Notes: generated from the sequence alone by a model not told the origin. DNA of 64,000 nt from Bacteroidota bacterium (GCA_023423835.1 JAFAEW010000067.1:4896-68895); one strand, 5' to 3'. Positions 53,749 through 63,465 are shown, counted from the first letter of the stretch. Made by a program: numbers and translations.

Positions 53749-55711
53749 TGTAGCGATTGTTGGCGGAGGCTGTGAAGGCACAAAATTAAGGGCAGTTGCA
53801 GATGGAAATACCCTTTTGCAGCTAATTTGGAAAATCAAGGATTCTGTAGTTTATACGAGTACGGCAAGCCAGGATTATTACGCCAAAGGAATAACCGTTG
53901 CAGGTGGAAATGGAGAAGGTGATAGCGCTAGTCAATTGTATGAACCTTTCGGGCTGTGGCTGGATAGATATCTAAACTTGTTCGTGGTAGATGCTGGCAA
54001 TAACAGGGTTCAAAAATGGGCTCCGGGAGCAACAGAAGGTATAACAGTGGCGGGAGGTAACGGAGCGGGTTCAGCCGCCAATCAGTTAAATTCCCCGACG
54101 TATGTAGTCGTAGATGATGCAGGATCTGTTTATGTTTCTGATGGCAATAACCACCGGATACAGAAATGGGCTCCCGACGCTTCGGAAGGTATTACCGTTG
54201 CCGGCGGAAATGGGGCCGGATCGGCCCCTAATCAGTTAAATTCGCCTGCGGGTATAATACTAAATCCTGATGGAAGTTTGTATATAGCGGATCATAGTAA
54301 CAACCGGATTCAAAAATGGGCGTCAGGAGCTTCTGAAGGCGTAACGGTTGCCGGAGGAAATGGTTTTGGCTCGGCACTTAATCAAATGTCACTACCAAAT
54401 GGTATTTCGAAAGACGTAGCCGGGAATTTATACATCACTGATCCGTTTTATAACCGTATCCGGATATGGAAACCCGGAGCTCCCGAAGGCCCTGTTTTTG
54501 CCGGCGGGCCAGGCCGTGGCGACGGGCCGAAGGAGTTCGATTATCCCGTTGATGTCTTCGTTGATTGGTTAGGAAATGTTTTTGTCAGTGACTTTGGTAA
54601 CGACAGGGTTCAAAAATGGTTACCGGGGGCAGATACGGGAATAACAGTGGCAGGAATCGGCCATGGAAGTGGCCCTTATAGTTTGTATGGGCCCGAAGGC
54701 GTCTTTGTTGATACCCTCAATAATATTTACGTATCCGATTTCCAAAATGCCCGTGTTCAGGAATTCATCCCCGGTAATACCGCTCCTCTTATTGATACTA
54801 CGTATCGTCCTACATTTGGAGGCATGTACAATGTTACTGCAGTATTTGCAGATGGCTGTACCGTTACCAGTGAATCCGTACATATAAAAGGACTCCCACG
54901 GTTTAGGAGAATCGAAGGTCAGAAGCGCAATCTTTGCGATGGTGGCACTTTTGGTTACAGCGTTAAAGGTGATGATAAGACCTTTGATTATACATGGACG
55001 GCTCCTGAAGGCTGCACCATCCTCTCAGGCCAGGGTACCGATAGCATAACCTTATCCATTCCTGCTACAGGATTTGTGGAAGGAACACTCAGCGTATTCG
55101 GCGAAAACCGCTGCGGAACCGGTCCTGCCACTACCGCCACCCTTAGTACCAAACCCGACCAACCGGGCGAAATTCATGGACCAACTGAAGTTGGTTATTA
55201 TGACACCTTAACCTACTGGGTAGAGCCGGAAGAAGGAATGAATTACCGCTGGATTTTCCCTGATGGCGTTACGATTATCAGTGGTCAGAATACGCCTGCA
55301 GTTACGGTTGCATGGACAAGCATTTTAAATGGAAACGTCATCTTAAAGGCATCTGTTTGCGGTGCAGAGTCGAGCAGAAGGTTAGCGGTAACGGCCGGCG
55401 ATGGTTTTGTAAAAGGATCAGCGGACGATAAGATCAGTAGTAAAACAGCAAACAGCAGGCTGATCAAAATTGTACCTAATCCGGTTACCCATACTGCCAC
55501 CGTTTCGTTTACGGCAGCAAAATCAGGAAAATATACCCTGCACGTAAGAGATCTTGCCGGAAGAGGCATGCTTCGTCAGAGCGGAGAGGCAGTTGCAGGA
55601 GAAAACAAGGTACTTCTCGATGCAGGCCGCCTTACCAGTGGAAATTATTTTATCGAAATATGGCTGGGAAGTGAAAGCATCAGGTTAAACCAGCATTTTG
55701 AAAAATTTTAA
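53735..55711 (+). CDS. T9SS-sorted NHL-repeat surface protein, signal peptide out of frame
   Basis: 658 codons open from TTG 53735, an unlikely natural start since it begins in the middle of the signal-peptide region. Six NHL-type blades of about 50-55 residues occupy about 45-350, with repeats of GITVAGGNGAGSAxNQLNSP and NNRIQKW; blades 2 and 3 are almost identical. PKD/Ig-like domains (about 370-560) follow, then a type A T9SS sorting domain (KIVPNPVTHTATVSF, ending SGNYFIEIWLGSES). It would be a cell-surface or secreted beta-propeller protein. As read here it cannot be exported; it is a pseudogene, a phase-OFF gene or a sequencing error. Confidence 0.8.
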   Translation: MHSCSVAIVGGGCEGTKLRAVADGNTLLQLIWKIKDSVVYTSTASQDYYAKGITVAGGNGEGDSASQLYEPFGLWLDRYLNLFVVDAGNNRVQKWAPGATEGITVAGGNGAGSAANQLNSPTYVVVDDAGSVYVSDGNNHRIQKWAPDASEGITVAGGNGAGSAPNQLNSPAGIILNPDGSLYIADHSNNRIQKWASGASEGVTVAGGNGFGSALNQMSLPNGISKDVAGNLYITDPFYNRIRIWKPGAPEGPVFAGGPGRGDGPKEFDYPVDVFVDWLGNVFVSDFGNDRVQKWLPGADTGITVAGIGHGSGPYSLYGPEGVFVDTLNNIYVSDFQNARVQEFIPGNTAPLIDTTYRPTFGGMYNVTAVFADGCTVTSESVHIKGLPRFRRIEGQKRNLCDGGTFGYSVKGDDKTFDYTWTAPEGCTILSGQGTDSITLSIPATGFVEGTLSVFGENRCGTGPATTATLSTKPDQPGEIHGPTEVGYYDTLTYWVEPEEGMNYRWIFPDGVTIISGQNTPAVTVAWTSILNGNVILKASVCGAESSRRLAVTAGDGFVKGSADDKISSKTANSRLIKIVPNPVTHTATVSFTAAKSGKYTLHVRDLAGRGMLRQSGEAVAGENKVLLDAGRLTSGNYFIEIWLGSESIRLNQHFEKF

Positions 55712-55723
55712 GAGAGACATTCA

Positions 55724-55760
55724 TACAAAACCTTCCAGGTAATGGGAGGTTTTGTATTTA
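55724..55760 (+). terminator. Intrinsic terminator after the NHL-repeat gene
   Basis: ATACAAAACCTTCC pairs with GGGAGGTTTTGTAT (one G-T pair), with a 7-nt loop and a short T tail. Confidence 0.75.
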
Positions 55761-55928
55761 AAATGATGATGTAAAATGTTTTATGATACGGATGTTGTCG
55801 ACTGAGACCGTCTTTTCATAATGACGGATGAAAATCCATGATACCCACGGATACCGGATTATTTTTTCCATCCGGAAAAATACTCTCACTTACCGATAGA
55901 ATGGAGCGTGAATTCCTGTTGCTGCACT

Positions 55929-55936
55929 TATCTTTG
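55929..55936 (+). promoter_or_regulatory. Putative -7 box of aspS (TATCTTTG)
   Basis: TAnnTTTG match 37 bp upstream of the ATG; the -33 is weak. Confidence 0.5.
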
Positions 55937-55973
55937 CCACGCTTTGCTCTATTCATAAAAATCAGTAAGTAAA

Positions 55974-57818
55974 ATGTTTCGGACAAAAACCTGTGGAGAA
56001 TTAAGGATAAAAGACGTAAACCGCACCGTGATACTTTCGGGCTGGGTGCAAACGGTCAGGAAATTTGGCGCGATCACCTTCGTGGATCTGCGTGACCGTT
56101 ATGGGATTACACAGCTACTGTTTGGAGAAGGCTGGAATGATCGTTTAAATGCCGAACCATTAGGAAGAGAAGATGTGTTGCAGGTGGAAGGTTTTGTCCA
56201 GGAAAGAAGCAACAAAAATTACAATATCCCCACCGGAGAAATAGAGGTACGAGTGGAGAAATACAATATTCTGAATAAATCTGCTATTCCTCCTTTTACC
56301 ATTACCGATCCTACCGACGGAGGCGACGATTTGCGCATGAAATTCCGCTATCTTGACCTGAGAAGAAGCAGTCTCCAAAAAAACATGGCCCTTCGTTTTG
56401 CAGTGGGAAAGGCCGCCCGCAATTATTTGAACGAGCACGATTTTATTGATATCGAAACGCCTTTTCTTATTAAATCCACGCCCGAGGGCGCCCGGGACTT
56501 CGTGGTGCCTTCGAGAATGAATGCGGGAGAATTTTATGCGCTTCCGCAATCGCCTCAAACTTTTAAACAATTGCTGATGGTAAGCGGATTTGACCGGTAT
56601 TACCAGATCGTAAAATGTTTCAGGGATGAAGACCTGAGAGCCGACCGTCAACCTGAATTTACGCAAATAGATTGCGAGATGGCATTTGTGGAACAGGAAG
56701 ATATTCTGGAAATGTTTGAAGGAATGCTTCGCCATATTTTCAAAGAGGTAAAGGGCATAGATTATCATCAGAAAATCGAGAGGCTGAGTTACGATGAAGC
56801 GATGTTTACTTACGGAAATGATAAGCCGGATACAAGGTTTGACATGCGCATCGCCAACCTTAAGTTCCCGTCCTACTATTTCCCGGAGTTTACCGGCGCT
56901 TTCGCATCCGATAAACAATCGATCGACCTTTCAAACAGCGGATTTAAGGTGTTTGATGAAGCGGAATCCATTCTCGCGATTTCGGTTCCCGGCTATAGTG
57001 AAGCAAGCCGCAAACAAATCGATGAGTTGACCGATTGGGTAAAAAGACCGCAGATCGGCATGAACGGATTGATATACGTCCGGAAAAATTCTGATGGAAC
57101 CATCAAAAGCTCGGTCGATAAGTTCTTCAGTGAACAGCAGTTACAGCTCCTTGCAGCAGCCGCGGAGGCAAAAGAAGGTGATCTGATTTTAATTTTGGCG
57201 GGAAAAGAAGAAAAGACCAGGAAAGCAATGAGTGAATTGCGTCTGGAAATGGGAAAAAGACTCGGCTTGAGAAAAGACAATGAGTATAAGTTGCTTTGGG
57301 TGGTAGATTTCCCGTTGTTTGAATACAGTGAAGAAGATAACCGGTGGGTAGCACGACACCATCCGTTTACGGCCCCAAAACCACAGCAGGTAGAGGTGAT
57401 GCTCAACAACAGTCCTTTTATTCCCGAAGGCAGTCATTATGCCGAACATCCGTACAATCATATTAAAGCCAATGCGTACGATCTGGTGTTGAACGGCAAT
57501 GAAATTGGAGGAGGATCGATCCGTATTTACCGTAAGGATCTCCAGCAAAAGATGTTTGAAGCCCTGGGAATGAGTGAACAGGAATCGCAGGAAAAATTCG
57601 GATTTTTGATGAAAGCCTTTGAATATGGTGCACCTCCGCACGGTGGAATTGCATTTGGATTTGACCGCCTTTGCGCCTTACTCGGAGGCAGCGAAAGTAT
57701 CCGTGATTTTATCGCTTTTCCAAAAAATAACAGTGGAAGGGACGTGATGCTCGATGCACCTGCCGGCATTGAAGATAAACAGTTGGAGGAACTGCATCTG
57801 CGATTAACCTCGGAATAA
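55974..57818 (+). CDS. aspS: Aspartate-tRNA ligase
   Basis: Charges tRNA-Asp. 614 residues, bacterial type. N-terminal OB anticodon domain ([22 protein letters not shown]), class II motif 1 region ([25 protein letters not shown]), motif 2 ([25 protein letters not shown] region), the bacterial GAD insertion (about 300-430), and motif 3 ([16 protein letters not shown]). All motifs are intact. A monocistronic gene followed by a repeat array. Confidence 0.97.
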   Translation: MFRTKTCGELRIKDVNRTVILSGWVQTVRKFGAITFVDLRDRYGITQLLFGEGWNDRLNAEPLGREDVLQVEGFVQERSNKNYNIPTGEIEVRVEKYNILNKSAIPPFTITDPTDGGDDLRMKFRYLDLRRSSLQKNMALRFAVGKAARNYLNEHDFIDIETPFLIKSTPEGARDFVVPSRMNAGEFYALPQSPQTFKQLLMVSGFDRYYQIVKCFRDEDLRADRQPEFTQIDCEMAFVEQEDILEMFEGMLRHIFKEVKGIDYHQKIERLSYDEAMFTYGNDKPDTRFDMRIANLKFPSYYFPEFTGAFASDKQSIDLSNSGFKVFDEAESILAISVPGYSEASRKQIDELTDWVKRPQIGMNGLIYVRKNSDGTIKSSVDKFFSEQQLQLLAAAAEAKEGDLILILAGKEEKTRKAMSELRLEMGKRLGLRKDNEYKLLWVVDFPLFEYSEEDNRWVARHHPFTAPKPQQVEVMLNNSPFIPEGSHYAEHPYNHIKANAYDLVLNGNEIGGGSIRIYRKDLQQKMFEALGMSEQESQEKFGFLMKAFEYGAPPHGGIAFGFDRLCALLGGSESIRDFIAFPKNNSGRDVMLDAPAGIEDKQLEELHLRLTSE

Positions 57819-57900
57819 TACTCTTAAGTCACGCCTTTTTCCCGTCAGAAATAAGTTGCCGGATATTTCCCGGAAGGCAGTCGCTGCCGGGCAGAGCGAA

Positions 57901-58192
57901 TTGCTAGTTTTAATCTCTGCGGAAACTCCTTATCTTTTTTTCTCTGCGTTAGAAAAAACTTCAGCGCAGAGAACATGAGATGCAAAGACACGCAGAGAGA
58001 AAGTCACATACGTCTCCTCTGCGGAAACTCCTTATCTCTTTTTCTCTGCGTTAAAAAAAACTTCAGCGCAGAGAACATGGGATGCAAAGACACGCAGAGA
58101 GCAAGTCACATCCTTCTCCTCTGCTGAAACTCCTTATCTCCTTTTCTCTGCGTTATAAAAAACTCAGCGCAGAGAACATGAGACGCAAATGG
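57901..58192 (-). repeat. Inverted three-unit copy of the 101-bp repeat family
   Basis: TCAGCGCAGAGAACATG recurs at 57961, 58063 and 58164 (period 101-102 bp), the reverse complement of the GCGCTGAA core at 40.0-40.6 kb. CTCTGCGTTA...TCAGCGCAGAG hairpins and GGAAACTCCTTATCTC segments match the other array in order. It lies between aspS and the BON gene; 58193-58378 shows no gene. Confidence 0.92.
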
Positions 58193-58378
58193 TACCGTTT
58201 CGGTGGAAGGTAGCCGGTATATTTTTTTGTCCGGTTGCAATTAATCGTCCCTGCATCCCGGTTCAACATCATTATCCCTTGTCTTTTCCTGTCCTTTTGC
58301 CTCCTGAAGGGGCGGCATCGTTTTTTTGTTTATTGCCCTGAGGAACCTTGATTATTAATCTAAAAAACATTGAATATT

Positions 58379-59119
58379 ATGGAAAAGTACAGGAGAGATC
58401 CTTACAGCTCAGGAAACGATAGGAGCGATGGCGACAATGCGGCCGGAAACAGGGAAAATAGTAATGAACGGTACAACGATTGGAACCGGAGCCGGCAGGA
58501 CAATGATTTCGGCCGGTCCTATTCCCGGTCCGGCTATGGAAGACGGCAGGATAATGCTGCCGATTGGCGACAGGAAGGCAATAACAGGCAGGATTATCAT
58601 CGTCAGTTAGAGTTTCGCGGAGGTATGGCAGGCCAGCTCGATTATAATGATCGTGCAACAAGAAGAAATGAAGATTATGGGTACGACTACGGAAAAAACA
58701 GGTATGGCGGTGATACCAGGAATTATGGCAATGCCAATCAGGGCGGGTTTGATCGCGGCTGGTGGGATAAAACAAGAGACGAAGTGGCTTCCTGGTTTGG
58801 AAATTCTGATGCAGAAAGAAGAAGAAATCGGGATGAAAAAAGGTCTGAAAATCATCGGGGTAAAGGTCCAAAAGGTTATAAGCGCTCTGAAGACCGGATC
58901 AGGGAGGATATTTCTGATTTGTTTACCGATGATCCGGAGCTTGATGCTTCCGATATAGATATTGAAGTGAAGGAGGGCGACGTAGTTCTCAGGGGAAACG
59001 TAGTTACGAGAAGTCAAAAGCGCCGTGCAGAAGATATTGCAGAATCCGTTTTGGGCGTTGGAAATGTCGAAAACAGGATCAGAGTGGCAAATTTTGGAAC
59101 CGACAGCAGGCAATCCTGA
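58379..59119 (+). CDS. BON-domain protein with Arg/Gly/Asn-rich N-terminus and SWFG motif
   Basis: 246 residues from the ATG at 58379 (a TTG three codons up is open). The first 110 residues are low-complexity, rich in Arg, Asn, Asp, Gly and Tyr (for example YSRSGYGRRQDN). WWDKTRDEVASWFGNSDAERRR (about 127-148) carries the SWFG motif known from some BON proteins. The C-terminus (about 170-240) is a BON domain (DISDLFTDDPELDASDIDIEV, GDVVLRGNV, AEDIAESVLGVGNVENRI), which usually binds membrane or phospholipid. No signal peptide is visible, so it seems cytosolic. Possibly a stress protein; that is inference. Confidence 0.82.
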   Translation: MEKYRRDPYSSGNDRSDGDNAAGNRENSNERYNDWNRSRQDNDFGRSYSRSGYGRRQDNAADWRQEGNNRQDYHRQLEFRGGMAGQLDYNDRATRRNEDYGYDYGKNRYGGDTRNYGNANQGGFDRGWWDKTRDEVASWFGNSDAERRRNRDEKRSENHRGKGPKGYKRSEDRIREDISDLFTDDPELDASDIDIEVKEGDVVLRGNVVTRSQKRRAEDIAESVLGVGNVENRIRVANFGTDSRQS

Positions 59120-59139
59120 CAAGCCGGTTAAAGCAATTG

Positions 59140-59178
59140 AAAAGAAGGAGGTCCCCTCTTCGGACTTCCTTCTTTTCA
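59140..59178 (+). terminator. Intrinsic terminator after the BON gene
   Basis: AAAAGAAGGAGGTCC pairs with GGACTTCCTTCTTTT (one G-T pair), with a 7-nt loop. Confidence 0.85.
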
Positions 59179-59227
59179 TTCTAACCGCCCGCTGTCTTTC
59201 CTAAAATAATATTATGTTTGGCTTGCA

Positions 59228-60430
59228 ATGAAGTTAACTGTTCCCCCCGGCCGTGTAAAGAAAGTGCTTTGGCTCACGAGTTGGTATCCCGGGCCGCCCG
59301 ATCCTGTTTTAGGAGACTTTATTCAACGGCATGCCGAAGCCGTGGCGGAATTTGTGCCGGTAGATTTAGTCTACGTGGTTCAGCAGGGCCCGCAGGTTTT
59401 CCAGAAAGAAGAGGTCGTTCTCAAAAATAAAAGAGGGAATTTGGCCGAAACCATCCTGATATTTCCCTTCAAACCCACCGGTTTTTCCCTCATCGATAAG
59501 ATTCGCTATCAATTGACCTATCTCGATTATTCGCAAAAGATAGTTGAAGGTCATATTAAAACCGTTGGAAGGCCCGATCTCATTCACGTTCACATACCCA
59601 TCAAGGCGGGATTGGTGGCAAGGAGATTGTCAAAAAAATATGGAATTCCGTTTATCGTGTCGGATCATTCCTCCCATTATGAAAAAGAGGCGGAAGACAG
59701 TTTTTATAACAGGAGCTACTTTTTCCGTAACAATACACGGAAGGTATTAAAGGATGCAGTGGCGGTAACCAATGTTTCATCAGCAGCAGCGAATATCATG
59801 CAGCGACTTTTCCGGTTGCAAAATGTACGAACGATACACAATGTGGTGGATCAGCGCCATTTTTTTTACCGGAAAAGGGCGGCTCGCAGCCGGGATCGTT
59901 TCCGGTTTTTACACGTTTCTTCCCTTTCTTCGCAGAAGAATTTTCCCGCAATTTTGGAAGCATTGGATTTGCTCAACGGCAAGACCCGAAACTGGGAGAT
60001 GGTAGTTTGTGGTCCACAGCCGGAGCGATTCTCGCAAGAGGTTGAAAACCGAGGGCTACAATCTCAGTTGCGATTTGACGGCGAAGTGGCATATTCTGCA
60101 GTGGCTGCAGAAATGCAAAAGGCCGATGCTTTAGTATTGTTTAGTCTGCACGAAAACTTTCCCTGTGTGGTTATTGAGGCTTTATGCTGTGGATTGCCGG
60201 TTATCAGTTCAAAAGCCGGCGGTGTAGCGGAAGCGATCGATCGGTCAAACGGCATCTTGGTGGAAAAGAATGACGTCGAGGCTCTCTCTGATGCGATGCG
60301 GGAGATGATGGAAAACTACGGTGGCTACAATTCAAAAAGCATCTCCGAGCAGGCACTGAAAAAATACAATTATCGACAAATAGGGAAGGAGTTTTTGGAA
60401 TTGTACGAATGGGTTTTAAAGAGAACGTAA
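59228..60430 (+). CDS. Family 4-like glycosyltransferase
   Basis: 400 residues, GT-B fold. N-terminal WLTSWYPGPPDPVLGDFIQRHA is typical of GT4 enzymes; the C-terminal donor-binding half includes FLHVSSLSSQKNFPAILEAL, VVCGPQPERF, LFSLHENFPCVVIEALCCGLPVISSKAGGVAEAI with the E-x7-E pattern (Glu residues of the FPCVVIEAL region). Predicted to transfer a sugar from an NDP donor in envelope polysaccharide or lipid synthesis; the acceptor is unknown. It is a single gene convergent with the ribosomal operon. Confidence 0.9.
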   Translation: MKLTVPPGRVKKVLWLTSWYPGPPDPVLGDFIQRHAEAVAEFVPVDLVYVVQQGPQVFQKEEVVLKNKRGNLAETILIFPFKPTGFSLIDKIRYQLTYLDYSQKIVEGHIKTVGRPDLIHVHIPIKAGLVARRLSKKYGIPFIVSDHSSHYEKEAEDSFYNRSYFFRNNTRKVLKDAVAVTNVSSAAANIMQRLFRLQNVRTIHNVVDQRHFFYRKRAARSRDRFRFLHVSSLSSQKNFPAILEALDLLNGKTRNWEMVVCGPQPERFSQEVENRGLQSQLRFDGEVAYSAVAAEMQKADALVLFSLHENFPCVVIEALCCGLPVISSKAGGVAEAIDRSNGILVEKNDVEALSDAMREMMENYGGYNSKSISEQALKKYNYRQIGKEFLELYEWVLKRT

Positions 60431-60450
60431 AAGGAAGAACCGACTGCAAT

Positions 60451-60483
60451 AAAAAAGCCGTTCGCGGCGCGAACAGCTTTTTC
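60451..60483. terminator. Bidirectional terminator, glycosyltransferase and rplL
   Basis: AAAAAAGC-GTTCGC pairs with GCGAAC-GCTTTTT (one C-A mismatch), T runs on both sides. It lies 20 bp from each stop. Confidence 0.85.
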
Positions 60484-60502
60484 AATCCATATTGAAGAAT
60501 AA

Positions 60503-60892
60503 TTATTTTACTTCAACTTCAGCACCGGCTTCTTTCAATTTAGCTGCGATGTCATCAGCTTCATTTTTAGCTACACCTTCTTTTACTGGTTTTGGTGCGC
60601 CGTCAACTAAGTCTTTTGCTTCTTTAAGACCTAATCCGGTTAATTCTTTAACCAGTTTCACAACGTTCAATTTGTTTGCTCCTGCTGCTTTCAAAACTAC
60701 ATCAAAAGATGTTTTTTCTTCTGCTGCGGGTGCTGCTGCGCCACCACCTGCTGCCGGTCCGGCAACAACTGCTGCTGCTGCAGGTTCAATTCCATACTCG
60801 TCTTTTAAAATTTTAGCGAGTTCGTTTACTTCTTTTACGGTTAAGTTAACCAGTTGGTCAGCAAATGCTTTTAAGTCTGCCATTGTTATCAA
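60503..60892 (-). CDS. rplL: Large-subunit ribosomal protein L7/L12
   Basis: Stalk protein that recruits translation factors. 129 residues: N-terminal dimer domain (about 1-35), an Ala/Gly-rich hinge ([19 protein letters not shown]) and the C-terminal domain ([47 protein letters not shown]), which binds EF-Tu and EF-G. Last gene of rplKAJL. Confidence 0.98.
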   Translation of the reverse strand: MITMADLKAFADQLVNLTVKEVNELAKILKDEYGIEPAAAAVVAGPAAGGGAAAPAAEEKTSFDVVLKAAGANKLNVVKLVKELTGLGLKEAKDLVDGAPKPVKEGVAKNEADDIAAKLKEAGAEVEVK

Positions 60893-60992
60893 ATTTTTTC
60901 CACCTTCATTGCCTTGCTCCGGTGGAGTGATTAAAAAAATTTGTGATTGTTATCTCTAAGGCCTGAGATAATTCGTTTATAGAAATCTCTGA

Positions 60993-61520
60993 TTAAGCTG
61001 CGCGTTCTTCGAGTGCTTTTACCAGTGCTGCCAGTTTATTTCCTGCATTCAATCCGCTCATAACATTAGTAGCCGGAGACTGGAGTAATCCGATGATCTC
61101 GCCGATAAGGTCATTCTTGCTCTTAAGCGTTTTCAGCGCTTCCAGCTGATTATCGCCCACAAATACATCTGTGTCGATGAAAGCGGCTTTCAAAACAGGT
61201 TTTTCTGTTTTATTACCCGTACGGAAACTGCTGATGATCATTGCAGGCTCTTTCGCATCGGCGCTGAACATTAAGGCGGTTACGCCATTCAGGCTTTCGT
61301 ATACGCCGGTATATTTTGTTTCGTCGATGCTTTCCAATGCTTTGCGGATTAAGGTGTTCTTAGCCACCTTCATTTCCACATTTTTGTTGAAACAGATACG
61401 ACGCAGTTTATTTACCTGGTCTACCGTTAACGATTCGGTATTTGTGATGTAGAAGTTATTATATTCATTGAATTTCTCCTTAAGAACTTCAATTACTTCA
61501 TTTTTTTGATCTTTTGTCAT
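60993..61520 (-). CDS. rplJ: Large-subunit ribosomal protein L10
   Basis: Anchors L7/L12 on the ribosome. 175 residues, normal length, beginning MTKDQKNEVIEVLKEKFNEY; the C-terminal helix (ALKTLKSKNDLIGEIIGLLQSP... KLAALVKALEERA) is where the L7/L12 dimers attach. Order within the operon is K, A, J, L. A 100-bp gap separates it from rplL. Confidence 0.97.
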   Translation of the reverse strand: MTKDQKNEVIEVLKEKFNEYNNFYITNTESLTVDQVNKLRRICFNKNVEMKVAKNTLIRKALESIDETKYTGVYESLNGVTALMFSADAKEPAMIISSFRTGNKTEKPVLKAAFIDTDVFVGDNQLEALKTLKSKNDLIGEIIGLLQSPATNVMSGLNAGNKLAALVKALEERAA

Positions 61521-61590
61521 AATGCTCTTTTTAGACCGGTGAAGGTTAATTCACGCTGATTAATGTTTTCAATAATGCTGCTTCCAATTA

Positions 61591-62283
61591 TTATTGTAAT
61601 GATTTGGTATCGATTGCAATTCCCGGGCTCATGGAGCTTGCCATGCTAACGCCTCTGAGATAGATACCTTTGGCTGCAGCCGGTTTTAATCTTATGATGG
61701 CGTTGATCAGTTCATTACTGTTGTCGGTAATCTTTTGGGGATCAAAGGATACACGACCAATTGAAGCATGAACAATACCTGTTTTATCCACCTTGAAAGC
61801 AATCTTACCCCCTTTTACTTCATTCACGGCTTCTGCCACATTATTGGTAACAGTGCCTGTTTTAGGATTCGGCATCAGGTTGCGGGGACCAAGAATTTTA
61901 CCCAGTTTACCGATCTTCGGCATTACTGAAGGAGTTGCAATAATTACATCTACATCTGTCCATCCGCCTTCAATTTTCTGAATGTACTCATCCAGTCCGG
62001 CTTCATCAGCACCGGCAGCTTTTGCTTCGTCCACTTTATCCGGAGGACACAAAACCAATACTCTTTTTGTTTTACCGGTTCCGTGCGGAAGACTTACTGT
62101 TCCGCGAACTTGTTGATCCGCTTTTTTCGGATCTACACCAAGGCGGATATGCAGGTCAACCGAAGCATCAAAATTTGCTACATTTATATCTTTTACAAGG
62201 GAAGAAGCTTCTCTTAAAGCATACAGCTTGTTTTTCTCCACCTTAGCGTTTGCTATTTTTCTTTTTTTGGTAATTTTTGCCAT
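61591..62283 (-). CDS. rplA: Large-subunit ribosomal protein L1
   Basis: 230 residues from the ATG at 62283 ([23 protein letters not shown]); the frame is open 22 codons further into the rplK-rplA gap but without family resemblance. Key features: [20 protein letters not shown], the [19 protein letters not shown] signature, and the rRNA-binding IGRVSF. It also acts on the L11-L1 mRNA in many bacteria. Second gene of the operon. Confidence 0.97.
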   Translation of the reverse strand: MAKITKKRKIANAKVEKNKLYALREASSLVKDINVANFDASVDLHIRLGVDPKKADQQVRGTVSLPHGTGKTKRVLVLCPPDKVDEAKAAGADEAGLDEYIQKIEGGWTDVDVIIATPSVMPKIGKLGKILGPRNLMPNPKTGTVTNNVAEAVNEVKGGKIAFKVDKTGIVHASIGRVSFDPQKITDNSNELINAIIRLKPAAAKGIYLRGVSMASSMSPGIAIDTKSLQ

Positions 62284-62320
62284 TACAATTGTTTTAAGAT
62301 TCCTTAAATAAGGGATAAGA

Positions 62321-62764
62321 TTATTTTTCCCAGGGAGCTGCACCTTCAACGGTAATTCCCAGGCTGCGTGCTGTTCCGGCTACCATCTTCATGGCGCTTT
62401 CAAGCGTAAAGCAGTTTAAGTCAGGCATTTTGTCTTTGGCAATAGCCTCTACCTGATCCCAACTTACTTTACCCACTTTTGCACGGTTACTTTCTTTGGA
62501 ACCCTTTTGTGTTTTGGCAACTTCCATCAATTGTACGGAGGCAGGTGCGGTTTTAACAACGAAGTCAAATGATTTGTCAGAGTAAACAGTGATTAAAACA
62601 GGAACTACTTTTCCTAATTTATCCTGTGTTCTTGCATTGAATTGTTTGCAAAACTCCATGATATTTACGCCCTTGCTACCTAATGCAGGACCAACCGGAG
62701 GCGCAGGATTTGCCTGCCCGCCTTTCACCTGAAGTTTCACATAACCTGTAATTTCTTTAGCCAT
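62321..62764 (-). CDS. rplK: Large-subunit ribosomal protein L11
   Basis: 147 residues. N-terminal [32 protein letters not shown] and the C-terminal RNA-binding part with the [15 protein letters not shown] loop and [12 protein letters not shown]. Binds the GTPase centre of 23S rRNA. It is the first gene of rplKAJL here; the usual nusG and secE are not upstream, where a divergent response-regulator gene starts instead. Confidence 0.98.
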   Translation of the reverse strand: MAKEITGYVKLQVKGGQANPAPPVGPALGSKGVNIMEFCKQFNARTQDKLGKVVPVLITVYSDKSFDFVVKTAPASVQLMEVAKTQKGSKESNRAKVGKVSWDQVEAIAKDKMPDLNCFTLESAMKMVAGTARSLGITVEGAAPWEK

Positions 62765-62849
62765 GTTTTTAATTTTATTGGTTCAATCGTCGCGCCGGTG
62801 GCGGACTCCCAAATTCAACTATATTCTTAAAAAGAACTTTTTGGGGACG

Positions 62850-62881
62850 CAAAGGTAATTTGATTTTATATTTCAAACAAA
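62850..62881 (-). promoter_or_regulatory. Promoter of the rplKAJL operon
   Basis: Minus strand: TTTG (62881-62878), 20 bp, TACCTTTG (62857-62850). The best consensus promoter in the window, 85 bp before the L11 ATG. The leader that follows contains GTCCGCCACCGGCGCGAC, a possible hairpin that could bind a ribosomal protein. The remaining divergent gap to 63078 has no other gene. Confidence 0.75.
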
Positions 62882-63078
62882 TCTTTTTCCCGCCTTTTCT
62901 AGCCGTCGGGGTGACGCAGATTATCCCAATCCCGCTGCTATTTCTTTTTCAATTTAGAAAGAAAAATCCTGTGTTTATTATTAAATTTTCCTTGAAATGC
63001 CCTTAAAAATAAAATTATAGCAGAAAGCGGCACGATTTCTTTTAATTTGTGAAGGATTATTCAAGGAAAAACGAATAT

Positions 63079-63438
63079 ATGGCAAGGATCTTAATTATTG
63101 ATGATGAAGAAGATGTATTAATTCCCCTCAGAGGCATTTTGCAGAATAGGGGGTTTGAGGTGGCAACGCTTTCACGCGCCTCCACCGCTTTTATGACAGT
63201 GGATGTATTTAAACCCGATGTTATCCTTCTGGATATCAAACTCGCAGAGCACGATGGCCGCGACATCTGCTTTCAGCTTAAGGCAAATAACCGAACCAAA
63301 AGAGTGAAAATTTTATTATGCTCCGGATATATCACCAACAAAGAAGAATATATTGAATACGGAGCCGACGGGTTTGTAGAAAAGCCGATTGTAATAGACA
63401 ATCTGGTACAGCAGATCAAACAATTGGTTGCCGGATAA
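63079..63438 (+). CDS. Single-domain response regulator
   Basis: 119 residues from the ATG at 63079; a GTG ten codons up is also in frame. Only a receiver domain: acid pocket Asp8/Asp9 (IIDDEED), phospho-acceptor Asp52 (VILLDIKL), Ser82 (LLCSGYI) and Lys102 (VEKPI). There is no output domain, so it must act by protein contact, CheY- or Spo0F-like. No histidine kinase is adjacent. It is divergent from rplK. Confidence 0.92.
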   Translation: MARILIIDDEEDVLIPLRGILQNRGFEVATLSRASTAFMTVDVFKPDVILLDIKLAEHDGRDICFQLKANNRTKRVKILLCSGYITNKEEYIEYGADGFVEKPIVIDNLVQQIKQLVAG

Positions 63439-63465
63439 AACCAATTGAAATAACAGCAACAATTA

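Noticed and set aside
56160..56918. 252-codon minus-strand open frame
   Set aside because: Antisense to aspS, which shows all class II synthetase motifs.
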